DNA of 64,000 nucleotides from Microbacterium paludicola. Lineage in GTDB: Bacteria > Actinomycetota > Actinomycetes > Actinomycetales > Microbacteriaceae. Below are positions 51,043-58,442 of this stretch, piece after piece. Location: the NCBI RefSeq assembly GCF_015235415.1, contig NZ_JADGLL010000008.1:42432-106431 (forward strand). Reading direction: 5' to 3'. Numbering within the stretch: the first letter of the stretch is position 1; every line of letters starts with the position of its first letter. Below the pieces are notes generated by a model. It was not told the DNA's origin and made no database searches. It saw only the letters and a program-made list of their open reading frames with translations. A program made the translations under genes and the position numbers.

Positions 51043-51992
51043 GGCTGGACCATGTCCTTGCCCGTGTCGAGGATGTCCACGACGAAGGTCAGCGTCTCCT
51101 TCTCGAGCTCGTGGCCGGGCGCCGCGCCGTAGCCGTCGGCGGGCGGCATCGTGACGAGCACCTGCGAGCCCACGGTCTGGCCCTCGAGCGCCTTGGTGAA
51201 GCCGGCGACGACGCCCTGCGTGTTGAACGGCGCGGGCTCGTTGCGCTCCCAGCTGGAGTCGAAGACGGATCCGTCCGACCACTTGACGCCCGTGTACTGC
51301 GCCAGCACCTTCTCCCCTGACGCGACGACCGCGCCGTCGCCCTTCTTCAGGGTCGTGACCACGGTCTCGGCCGGCGGCTCGGTGTCCGGCAGCGTGATGG
51401 TCGGGGCGCCGTCCTCGGCGAGCTCCACGGTGGGCTGGCCGTCGACGGGCGCCTGGTCCTCGCCCCACGCGCGCATCGGGACGTCGGTGACGACCTTGTT
51501 CACGTCGATCACGTAGACCTCAGCGGCGGACTGGGCGCTCCCGGGTACGAGGACTGCGACGCGCGATCCGACCGGCGCGCAGCCGAGCATCTGGCCCCAC
51601 ACGTTGGCCGCACCGACGTGAGTGGGCACCATACGTCCCTCGTAGCCGCCGACCCAGGTGACGTCGCCGGTGGCCGCGTCCAGGATCGTCATGCTGTACT
51701 CGACCCACTGGCCCTCTTCGAGCGGCTCGCCCTCACCCTCGGCCACGACGGTGCGCAGCGGCTGGGCGATGTCCAGCGGCGCCTCGAACTCCACCTCGGG
51801 CGACGCCCCTGGCTCGCCCGCGATGTTCAGGGCCTGGGTCTCCTCGCCATCCGGGAGGGCCGCACCGCAGAGTCCCTCGGCGGGTGCGGAAGCGCTCGGA
51901 GTCGCCTCCGGGGCCGGCTCGCCCGAGCAGCCGGCGAGCGCGAGAGCGCTCAGCGCGAGGGCGGACAGGACGACAGCAGGACGAAGACGCAC
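51039..51992 (-). CDS. FKBP-type peptidyl-prolyl isomerase lipoprotein
   Basis: 317 aa. A signal peptide ending in LAGC (Cys near 22) makes it lipid-anchored outside the membrane. A degenerate FKBP-like segment (about 60-160) precedes the canonical domain (about 215-312), with [56 protein letters not shown]. Assists folding of secreted proteins. The GTG at 51990-51992 with GAGG upstream fits the signal peptide. Coupled to dxr by the GTGA overlap. Confidence 0.88.
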   Translation of the reverse strand: MRLRPAVVLSALALSALALAGCSGEPAPEATPSASAPAEGLCGAALPDGEETQALNIAGEPGASPEVEFEAPLDIAQPLRTVVAEGEGEPLEEGQWVEYSMTILDAATGDVTWVGGYEGRMVPTHVGAANVWGQMLGCAPVGSRVAVLVPGSAQSAAEVYVIDVNKVVTDVPMRAWGEDQAPVDGQPTVELAEDGAPTITLPDTEPPAETVVTTLKKGDGAVVASGEKVLAQYTGVKWSDGSVFDSSWERNEPAPFNTQGVVAGFTKALEGQTVGSQVLVTMPPADGYGAAPGHELEKETLTFVVDILDTGKDMVQP

Positions 51993-52124
51993 GGAGATAC
52001 CTCGATCGTTGTGGGGTTCGTCCCATCCTGCCGCATGAGCCTGACGAACGTCCTGAGCATCCCCGGCGAGCGCTCCCCGGCGGTCATTCCCCGGTCGGCA
52101 TGGATCCCGCGATAACCTCGGATG

Positions 52125-52913
52125 ATGACCTCTGCGGACGCCGTGGCCCCGGAACCCGACGAGACGCCGGGCGCCGGTGACGTTCCGACCAATCCCAGCT
52201 GGTTCTATACGCTCGGCCGCCGTGCCCTCGCCCCGCTCGCCCGGGCGATCTACCGGCCCCGCGTCGAGGGGAAGTCGAACATCCCCCGCGAGGGGCGCGT
52301 GATCTTCGCCAGCAACCACCTGTCGTTCATAGACTCCATCGCGATCCCGGTGGCCGTGGCACCGCGCCCCGTCCACTTCCTCGCGAAGTCGTCGTACTTC
52401 GAAGGAACCGGCTTCAAGGGCTGGCTCTCCAAGACGCTGTTCACCGCCGCGGGAGCGATCCCCGTGCGCCGCGGTGCCGGCCAGGCCGCGCTGGACGCGC
52501 TCGACCAGCAGCGTCAGATCCTCGAGACCGGCGCGGCCGTCGCGCTGTACCCCGAGGGGACGCGCTCGCTCGACGGCCGCCTCTACAAGGGCCGCACCGG
52601 CGTCGCCTTTCTCGCCCTGCAGACCGGCGCCCCGGTCGTGCCCGTCGGCCTGATCGGCACCGACAAGGTCATGCCCGTCGGCGCCAAGTTCCCTTCGCTA
52701 CGCGAGCGCGTGACCATCCGCTTCGGGGAGCCTCTCGACCTGTCGCACCATGGCCCGGCCAGCTCGGGCAAGGCCCGCCGCACGGCCACCGACGAGATCA
52801 TGGCCGCCATCCACGCCCTCTCGGAGCAGGAGCTCGCCGACGCCTACAACGAGGCTCCTGCGCAGTCGCCGATCGAGAAGATCCGGCGCGCGCTTCCGCA
52901 CGAGCGGCGCTGA
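52125..52913 (+). CDS. 1-acyl-sn-glycerol-3-phosphate acyltransferase-like (PlsC family)
   Basis: 262 aa phospholipid acyltransferase. The HX4D active site is in SNHLSFIDSIAI and the glycerol-phosphate site is PEGTRSLDGRLYKGRTG; GAIPVRRG and VPVGLIGTDKVMP follow. One or two amphipathic or membrane segments are near the N-terminus. Of the two consecutive ATG codons (52122 and 52125) the second is placed exactly 6 nt after TAACCT (52113-52118), the spacing used throughout this window, and is taken as the start. Probably works in glycerophospholipid synthesis; chain specificity unknown. Confidence 0.9.
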   Translation: MTSADAVAPEPDETPGAGDVPTNPSWFYTLGRRALAPLARAIYRPRVEGKSNIPREGRVIFASNHLSFIDSIAIPVAVAPRPVHFLAKSSYFEGTGFKGWLSKTLFTAAGAIPVRRGAGQAALDALDQQRQILETGAAVALYPEGTRSLDGRLYKGRTGVAFLALQTGAPVVPVGLIGTDKVMPVGAKFPSLRERVTIRFGEPLDLSHHGPASSGKARRTATDEIMAAIHALSEQELADAYNEAPAQSPIEKIRRALPHERR

Positions 52914-52921
52914 TCCTCACC

Positions 52922-53341
52922 CGTGCCGGTCGCTTCGGCTCGCCGGCGCTCGCTCAGCAACCGGTGGTGACGCAGCCCCGATCCGCGGCCATCAAGCGAC
53001 CACCCCGGTTATCGAGCGAGCTTGCGAGTCGAGATAACCGCCCCGCACACACGGCATGCCTCGTGCCGGTCGCTTCGGCTCGCCGGCGCTCGCTCAGCAA
53101 CCGGTGGTGACGCAGCCCCGATCCGCGGCCATCAAGCGACCACCCCGGTTATCGAGCGAGCTTGCGAGTCGAGATAACCGCCCCGCACACACGGCATGCC
53201 TCGTGCCGGTCGCTTCGGCTCGCTGACGCTCGCTCAGCAACCGGTGGTGACGCAGCACCGATCCGCGGCCATCGCGCGACCGCCCCGGTTATCGAGCGAG
53301 CTTGCGAGTCGAGATGACCGCCCCGCACGGACGGGATGCCT
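52922..53341. repeat. Three tandem 140-bp repeats
   Basis: Units start at 52922, 53062 and 53202, each about 140 bp. The first two are nearly identical and the third has diverged at a dozen or so positions. Each contains CGCTCGCTCAGCAACCGGTGG and, about 50 bp on, an inverted repeat GGTTATC...GATAACC enclosing GAGCGAGCTTGCGAGTCGA. The second motif recurs singly at 14641-14673. The array fills the gap between the acyltransferase (plus) and the OsmC gene (minus); no reading frame with coding character is present. Confidence 0.88.
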
Positions 53342-53347
53342 CGTGGG

Positions 53348-53818
53348 TCAGCCGACCGTGACCGTGGGTTCGTGGAGCACGGGGAAGTTCACCGAGCGGG
53401 CGATGAAGCACCAGTCGTGCGCCGTCTTGTGCGCGGCTTCGGCGGCCTCGACCATCGACGCGTCCGCGACGGTGACGCGCGGGTGCAGCACGACCTCCTC
53501 GAACTGGGCGCTCCCCTTGCCGTCCTCCCGCAGGAGGCCCGTCGCCTCATCGGTGTAGGACGTCACGACGACCCCCGCCTGCACGCACGCGTGGAGGTAC
53601 GACAGCAGGTGGCATTCGGACAGCGCGGCCACGAGCAGATCCTCGGGGTTCCACCGCTCAGGATCTCCCCGGAACGGCTTGTCCGACGACGCGAGCAGCG
53701 CGGGCTTGCCGCTCACCTCGAGCGTCACGTCGCGTGAGTAGTCGCGGTAGCCGGAGGTGCCGGTGCCGAGGTTTCCGGTCCACGTCGCGGTCAGGGCATA
53801 GCGGTGCTCTCCGTGCAT
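53348..53818 (-). CDS. OsmC/Ohr family protein
   Basis: 156-aa thiol-dependent peroxidase-family protein. The two redox cysteines lie in LSECHLLSYLHAC and HDWCFIA, in the expected helix positions, and PEDLLVAALSECH precedes the first. The sequence resembles the OsmC-like YhfA/organic-hydroperoxide group; exact substrate is unknown. The start ATG is 6 nt after AAGACT, a weaker form of the -10. The repeat array lies immediately downstream. Confidence 0.87.
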   Translation of the reverse strand: MHGEHRYALTATWTGNLGTGTSGYRDYSRDVTLEVSGKPALLASSDKPFRGDPERWNPEDLLVAALSECHLLSYLHACVQAGVVVTSYTDEATGLLREDGKGSAQFEEVVLHPRVTVADASMVEAAEAAHKTAHDWCFIARSVNFPVLHEPTVTVG

Positions 53819-53874
53819 AGCGCCAGTCTTCCACCCGGACGGTGGGGTCCGCCCCCGTCGTTAGGCTGGAGGAC

Positions 53875-54864
53875 GTGTCACAGACTTTCAGCGTGCAGGA
53901 TGCGGCGGAGCTCGCGATCGTCGAGCGGGGTGGGTTCGTGGAGTCGCGCCACGGCGGGTCGGCGATCGTCCTCGCGCCGACCGGCGACGTGGTCGCGCGC
54001 CTCGGAGACCCGGATGCGCTCATCCTTCCCCGTTCCTCGCTGAAGCCCCTCCAGGCCGTCGCCGTCGTCACGGCCGGCGCCGTGCTGCAGGGTGAGCAGC
54101 TCGCCCTCGCGACCGCGAGTCACGCCGGCACCGACCGCCACGCCGCCGTCGTCCGCGAGATGCTCTCGGCCGCCGGCCTCACCGAGGACCACCTCGGCTG
54201 CCCCGCCAGCTGGCCGAGCGACACCGCCACGCGCGACGCGATGGTGCGCGAGCACCTCGAGCCGGCCTCCATCCGGCACAACTGCTCCGGCAAGCACGCC
54301 GCCATGCTGACCGCGTGCGTCGCGACCGGATGGGATGTGTCCGGCTACCTGGATGCGGCCCACCCGCTGCAGGTGCACATCCGGGAGGTCGTCGAGCGCC
54401 TGACGGGCGAGAAGATCGCCGCCACGGTCGTCGACGGATGCGGTGCTCCGGTCCACGCGATGACGCTGAGCGCGCTCGCCCGCGGCATCCACCGCCTCGG
54501 CACCTCGTCGGAGCGGTCGCCGTTCGCCCTTCACCGCAGCGCCGGCGCCCTCGTGCGCGCGGTGCGCGAGAACCCCTGGACGGTCGACGGCCCCGGCCGG
54601 TCGGACACCCTGGCGATCGAGCGCTTCGGCGTGTTCTCGAAGCTCGGCGCGGAGGGCGTGCAGATCATGGTCGCCCCCGACGGGACGACGGTCGCCCTGA
54701 AGACGCTCGACGGCTCGCTGCGCGCGGCCCCGCTCGTCGCCCTGCAGCTGCTGGCGAACGCCGGCGCCGTGCCGGTCGGCGAGGTCGCGGACTTCGCCGC
54801 CCACCCGCTGTTCTCGGTGCAGGGCGGCGGTCGCGAGGTCGGCCGGATTCGCGCGACCGTCTGA
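53875..54864 (+). CDS. Asparaginase (thermolabile/Rhizobium etli type II family)
   Basis: 329 aa, related to R. etli AnsA, a family distinct from the E. coli enzymes. Diagnostic blocks: RSSLKPLQAVAVV, ASHAGTDRHAAVV, LGCPASWPS, RHNCSGKHAAML and VDGCGAPVHAMTLSALARG, then SDTLAIERFGVFSKLGAEGV. Hydrolyses L-asparagine to aspartate and ammonia. The GTG at 53875-53877 lies 7 nt after TAGGCT (53862-53867) with GGAGGA in between; an in-frame ATG at 53842 is upstream of this -10 and is rejected. The aspartate it makes could feed aspA, at the far end of the window. Confidence 0.86.
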   Translation: MSQTFSVQDAAELAIVERGGFVESRHGGSAIVLAPTGDVVARLGDPDALILPRSSLKPLQAVAVVTAGAVLQGEQLALATASHAGTDRHAAVVREMLSAAGLTEDHLGCPASWPSDTATRDAMVREHLEPASIRHNCSGKHAAMLTACVATGWDVSGYLDAAHPLQVHIREVVERLTGEKIAATVVDGCGAPVHAMTLSALARGIHRLGTSSERSPFALHRSAGALVRAVRENPWTVDGPGRSDTLAIERFGVFSKLGAEGVQIMVAPDGTTVALKTLDGSLRAAPLVALQLLANAGAVPVGEVADFAAHPLFSVQGGGREVGRIRATV

Positions 54865-54901
54865 TCCCGCGCTCCGCCCGCGCGGGCCCTAGTGTCGATC
54901 C

Positions 54902-55594
54902 ATGGATCACGCCGAGATCGCCCGCCGGTTCGTGGAGCGGGAGTACCCGCAGGCCGAGGCCGTGGTGCTCGCGGGCAGCACGGCACGCGGCGAGCGCACG
55001 CCCACGAGCGACGTCGACCTGCTCGTGATCGGCCCCGCGGAGATGTTCGGCCCGGGCGAGGACAGCCGCGCGGCGACCTACGCCTTCGGCGGCGAGGTCT
55101 TCGAGGTGTTCGCCTACACGCCGGACGCCTTCACCCGCTGGGTGGAGCGGGGGCTCGCCGACCACCGGCCGCTGCTGCTCAACATGCTGATCGACGGCCT
55201 GCCCGTCCGCGCGGGCGCGCTGCTCGAGTCGCTGCGGGCCCGCTGGGCGCCAGTGCGGGATGCCGGCCCGCAGGTGGACCCACACGAGCTGGAGGTGCGC
55301 CGCTACATCGTGACCGACGTGCTCGACGATCTGCGCGATGCGACCGATTCGCTGGAGCGGCACGTCCTCGCGGCGCTGCTGTTCGAACGGCTCGGTCAGC
55401 TGCTGCTGCTCGACGCCGGCCGGTGGCTGGCGACGGGAAAGCATCTGCCGCGGTGTCTGCGCGCCTGGGATCCGGATCGCACGGCGCGGCTTGCCGATCC
55501 CCTTCTCGAAGGCGACGACGCGGCGTTCCTCGCCGCGGCGGAGGCCGAGCTCGAGGCGCTGGGCGGCCGACTGCAAGCGGGCTTCACCCGCTGA
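54902..55594 (+). CDS. Nucleotidyltransferase-fold protein of unknown function
   Basis: 230 aa. The N-terminal minimal nucleotidyltransferase motif GSTARGERTPTSDVDLLVIG carries the GS and DxD elements; a helical C-terminal part follows (about 120-230). This is the general MNT-type fold, also seen in antitoxin or tRNA-modifying proteins, but there is no HEPN partner next to it. TAGTGT (54890-54895) ends 6 nt before the ATG. Function unknown. Confidence 0.78.
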   Translation: MDHAEIARRFVEREYPQAEAVVLAGSTARGERTPTSDVDLLVIGPAEMFGPGEDSRAATYAFGGEVFEVFAYTPDAFTRWVERGLADHRPLLLNMLIDGLPVRAGALLESLRARWAPVRDAGPQVDPHELEVRRYIVTDVLDDLRDATDSLERHVLAALLFERLGQLLLLDAGRWLATGKHLPRCLRAWDPDRTARLADPLLEGDDAAFLAAAEAELEALGGRLQAGFTR

Positions 55595-55622
55595 TCGGCC
55601 GACGACCCCGAACCCGTCGGGC

Positions 55623-58337
55623 CTAGCGTGCGGGGAGCCGGCGCCAGAGGGCCTTCACGCCCTCGAGGACCAGGAACAGCGCGACCGCCAACACGAGGGG
55701 AAGCAGCCAGTCGGCCGGCGAGAGCGGGGCGGACTCGAACAGGCCGTTCATGAACGGCACGTAGGTGTAGAACAGCTGCAGCGCGATGAGCGCGATCGCC
55801 GACCACCACACCGCCGGATTGCCGCGCAGCGCGTCGATGCTCAGGCTCGAGTGCGACAGGATCCGGCAGTTGAAGAGGAACGCGAGCTGCCCGAGCGCCA
55901 GCATGAGCACGGTCTCGGTGCGGGCGACGTCGAGCTCGTGCCCGCGAGCCAGGGCCCCGTAGAACACGGCGAGCGCGACGCCGCCGATGAGGAGCGACGC
56001 GCTCAGCACGAACGCCAGCTCCCGCAGCGAGATGATCGATCCCCCGGGCTTGCGCGGCGGGCGCTCCATGATGCCGCGCTCCGCCGGCTCGTAGGCGAGG
56101 GCGAGCGACAGCGTGATCGCCGTGATCATGTTGACCCAGAGCACCTGCACCGGACTCAGCGGCAGCGCCAGCCCGAAGAGGACCGCGACGAGGATCACGA
56201 GGGACTGCGCGCCGTTCGTCGGCAGCAGGAACACGATCGACTTGCGGAGGTTGTCGTAGATCCGCCGCCCCTCGCGGATCGCCGAGCGGATGGTCGCGAA
56301 GTTGTCGTCGGCGAGGACGATCTCGGCGGCCTCCTTCGTCGCCTCCGTTCCCTTGATCCCCATCGCGATGCCGACGTTCGCCCGGGTGAGGGCGGGGGCG
56401 TCGTTGACGCCGTCGCCGGTCATCGCGACGACCTCGCCGTGGGTCTGCAGGGCGCGCACGATGCGGATCTTGTGCTCGGGGCTGGTCCGCGCGTACACGT
56501 CGACGTCGCGCACGACCGCCGTCAGCTGCTCCTGGCTCATCGCCTCGAGGTCGGCGCCCGTCAGCACGCGGGCGTCGCCGTCCCGGACGATGCCGACCTC
56601 GCGCGCGATGGCGGCGGCGGTGCCCGCGTGGTCTCCGGTGATCATCTTCACGCGGATGCCTGCCGTGTGGCAGTCGGCGATGGCGGCGATCACCTCGGGG
56701 CGCGGCGGATCCACGATGCCGAACACGCCGAGGAACTCGAGCCCCCACAGGTCGTCGAGGCCCGGGGCCTGCTCGAGCGCGGGGGCCGTCTGCCGCGCCG
56801 CGGCGAGGACCCGCAGCCCCTCGGCGCTCAGCGCGTCGATCACCGCCTGCCAGTGGGCGAGGTCGAGCGGCTCGCTGCCGGATGCGCCGAGCTGGGTCGT
56901 CGAGCGATCGAGCAGGCGGTCGGGGGCGCCCTTCACGAGCAGCACCCGCGTGCCGTCGGCATCGGCGTTCACGGTCGCCATCAGCTTGTTCGCCGAGTCG
57001 AACGGCAGCACGGTGATCCGCGTGTGCCCCGCGCTCTGGAAGCCGCCCTTCATCGCCACGACCTTCAGCGCGCCCTCGGTCGGCTCGCCGACGAGCTGCC
57101 AGTGCTCGCCCTTGGGCACCAGGTGGGCGTCGTTGCAGAGCGAGGCGACCGTGAGCAGCGCGGTGACGTCCTCTCCCGTCGGCGCCCGTCCGTCCGCCGC
57201 CGGGGCGATGAAGCCCTCGGGCGTGTAGCCGAGCCCCTCGACCTCGTATGTCGCGACGCCGGTGACGATGCGGCGCACCGTCATCTCGTTGGTGGTGAGC
57301 GTGCCGGTCTTGTCCGAGCAGACGGTGGTGACGGAGCCGAGCGCCTCCACGGCGGGAAGCTTGCGGGTGATCGCATTGCGCCGCGCCATCTGCTGCACGC
57401 CGATCGCGAGCGTGATGGTGACGAGTGCCGGAAGGCCCTCGGGGATCGCCGCCACGGCGAATCCGATCGTCGCGGAGATGAGGCCGCCGAACTCCATCTC
57501 GTGCACGAAGCGGCCGATGAGGAGCATGACGGCCGCCATGCCGAGGATGACGAGCGTGAGCACGCGCCCGAAGTCGCCGAGCTGCTTTGCCAGCGGGGTG
57601 TCCAGGGATCCGGCCTCGCCGACGAGCGCCTGGATCTTGCCGATCTCGGTGCCCGCTCCCGTGCCGGCGACGACGCCGCGCGCCTGTCCGGCCGCGACGA
57701 TCGTGCCGGAGAAGACCATCGACCGGCGGTCGCCGACCCCCGCATCCGCCGGCACCGCTTCGACGCCCTTCGACGCCGGCACCGACTCGCCCGTGAGCGC
57801 CGCCTCGTCGACGCGCAGCTGCGTCGAGGTGAACAGGCGCATGTCGGCCGGGACCTTGTCACCCGGGGCGATGCGCACGACGTCGCCGGGCACGAGCTCT
57901 GCCGCGGGCACCACGCGCCATGCGCCGTCGCGGCGGACCTGCGCGGTCGAGGAGAGCATGCCGCGGATACCCGCGAGCGCCTTCTCGGCACGGCCCTCCT
58001 GCACGTAGCCGATGACCGCGTTGATGATGGCGACGGCCATGATCACCCAGAAGTCGAGCCAGTCGGCCATCACGGCCTTGATCGCGGCCGCGCCGAGCAG
58101 GATGTAGATGAGCGTGTCGTTGAAGTGCGACAGGAACCGGAGGATCGCCGGCTTGCGCTTCGCCTCGGGCAGCAGGTTGGGCCCGTGCTCCGCCGCACGC
58201 CGGCGCGCCTCGTCCTCCGTGAGGCCCGCGGCGCTGCTGTCGAGGCGGTCGAGCACGTCCTCGGCGGGCCGAGACCATGGCCGCAGTTCGCCGTCCTGCT
58301 CGCTCAGCGTGCCCGTCCCGTCGCCACCCGTGGTCAT
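55623..58337 (-). CDS. P2-type cation-transporting ATPase
   Basis: 904 aa. Actuator TGES in DEAALTGESVPASKG, the transmembrane PEGL in AAIPEGLPALVT (about residue 296), the phosphorylation site CSDKTGTLTTNE (about 340), and GDGVNDAPAL are intact, with ten predicted helices. In helix 6 the sequence LWVNMITAIT keeps the Asn and Thr but has Ala where SERCA-type Ca2+ pumps have the site Asp, so the transported ion is not assigned. The ATG at 58335-58337 has GAGG nearby; a further in-frame start at 58400 lacks a good site. It converges with the nucleotidyltransferase gene. Confidence 0.9.
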   Translation of the reverse strand: MTTGGDGTGTLSEQDGELRPWSRPAEDVLDRLDSSAAGLTEDEARRRAAEHGPNLLPEAKRKPAILRFLSHFNDTLIYILLGAAAIKAVMADWLDFWVIMAVAIINAVIGYVQEGRAEKALAGIRGMLSSTAQVRRDGAWRVVPAAELVPGDVVRIAPGDKVPADMRLFTSTQLRVDEAALTGESVPASKGVEAVPADAGVGDRRSMVFSGTIVAAGQARGVVAGTGAGTEIGKIQALVGEAGSLDTPLAKQLGDFGRVLTLVILGMAAVMLLIGRFVHEMEFGGLISATIGFAVAAIPEGLPALVTITLAIGVQQMARRNAITRKLPAVEALGSVTTVCSDKTGTLTTNEMTVRRIVTGVATYEVEGLGYTPEGFIAPAADGRAPTGEDVTALLTVASLCNDAHLVPKGEHWQLVGEPTEGALKVVAMKGGFQSAGHTRITVLPFDSANKLMATVNADADGTRVLLVKGAPDRLLDRSTTQLGASGSEPLDLAHWQAVIDALSAEGLRVLAAARQTAPALEQAPGLDDLWGLEFLGVFGIVDPPRPEVIAAIADCHTAGIRVKMITGDHAGTAAAIAREVGIVRDGDARVLTGADLEAMSQEQLTAVVRDVDVYARTSPEHKIRIVRALQTHGEVVAMTGDGVNDAPALTRANVGIAMGIKGTEATKEAAEIVLADDNFATIRSAIREGRRIYDNLRKSIVFLLPTNGAQSLVILVAVLFGLALPLSPVQVLWVNMITAITLSLALAYEPAERGIMERPPRKPGGSIISLRELAFVLSASLLIGGVALAVFYGALARGHELDVARTETVLMLALGQLAFLFNCRILSHSSLSIDALRGNPAVWWSAIALIALQLFYTYVPFMNGLFESAPLSPADWLLPLVLAVALFLVLEGVKALWRRLPAR

Positions 58338-58442
58338 TGCGCCTCGCCCTCCCGACAGGGCCGTGCGCCGACCGCTGCTGCGCGTGCTGTCCCTCGTCAT
58401 CCTGACCAGACGGCGGCGACGGTGTCAACCGCGCGGCGGGGA

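Noticed and set aside
52922..53341. CRISPR array
   Set aside because: Units are 140 bp and contiguous, with no short repeats separated by unique spacers and no cas genes.
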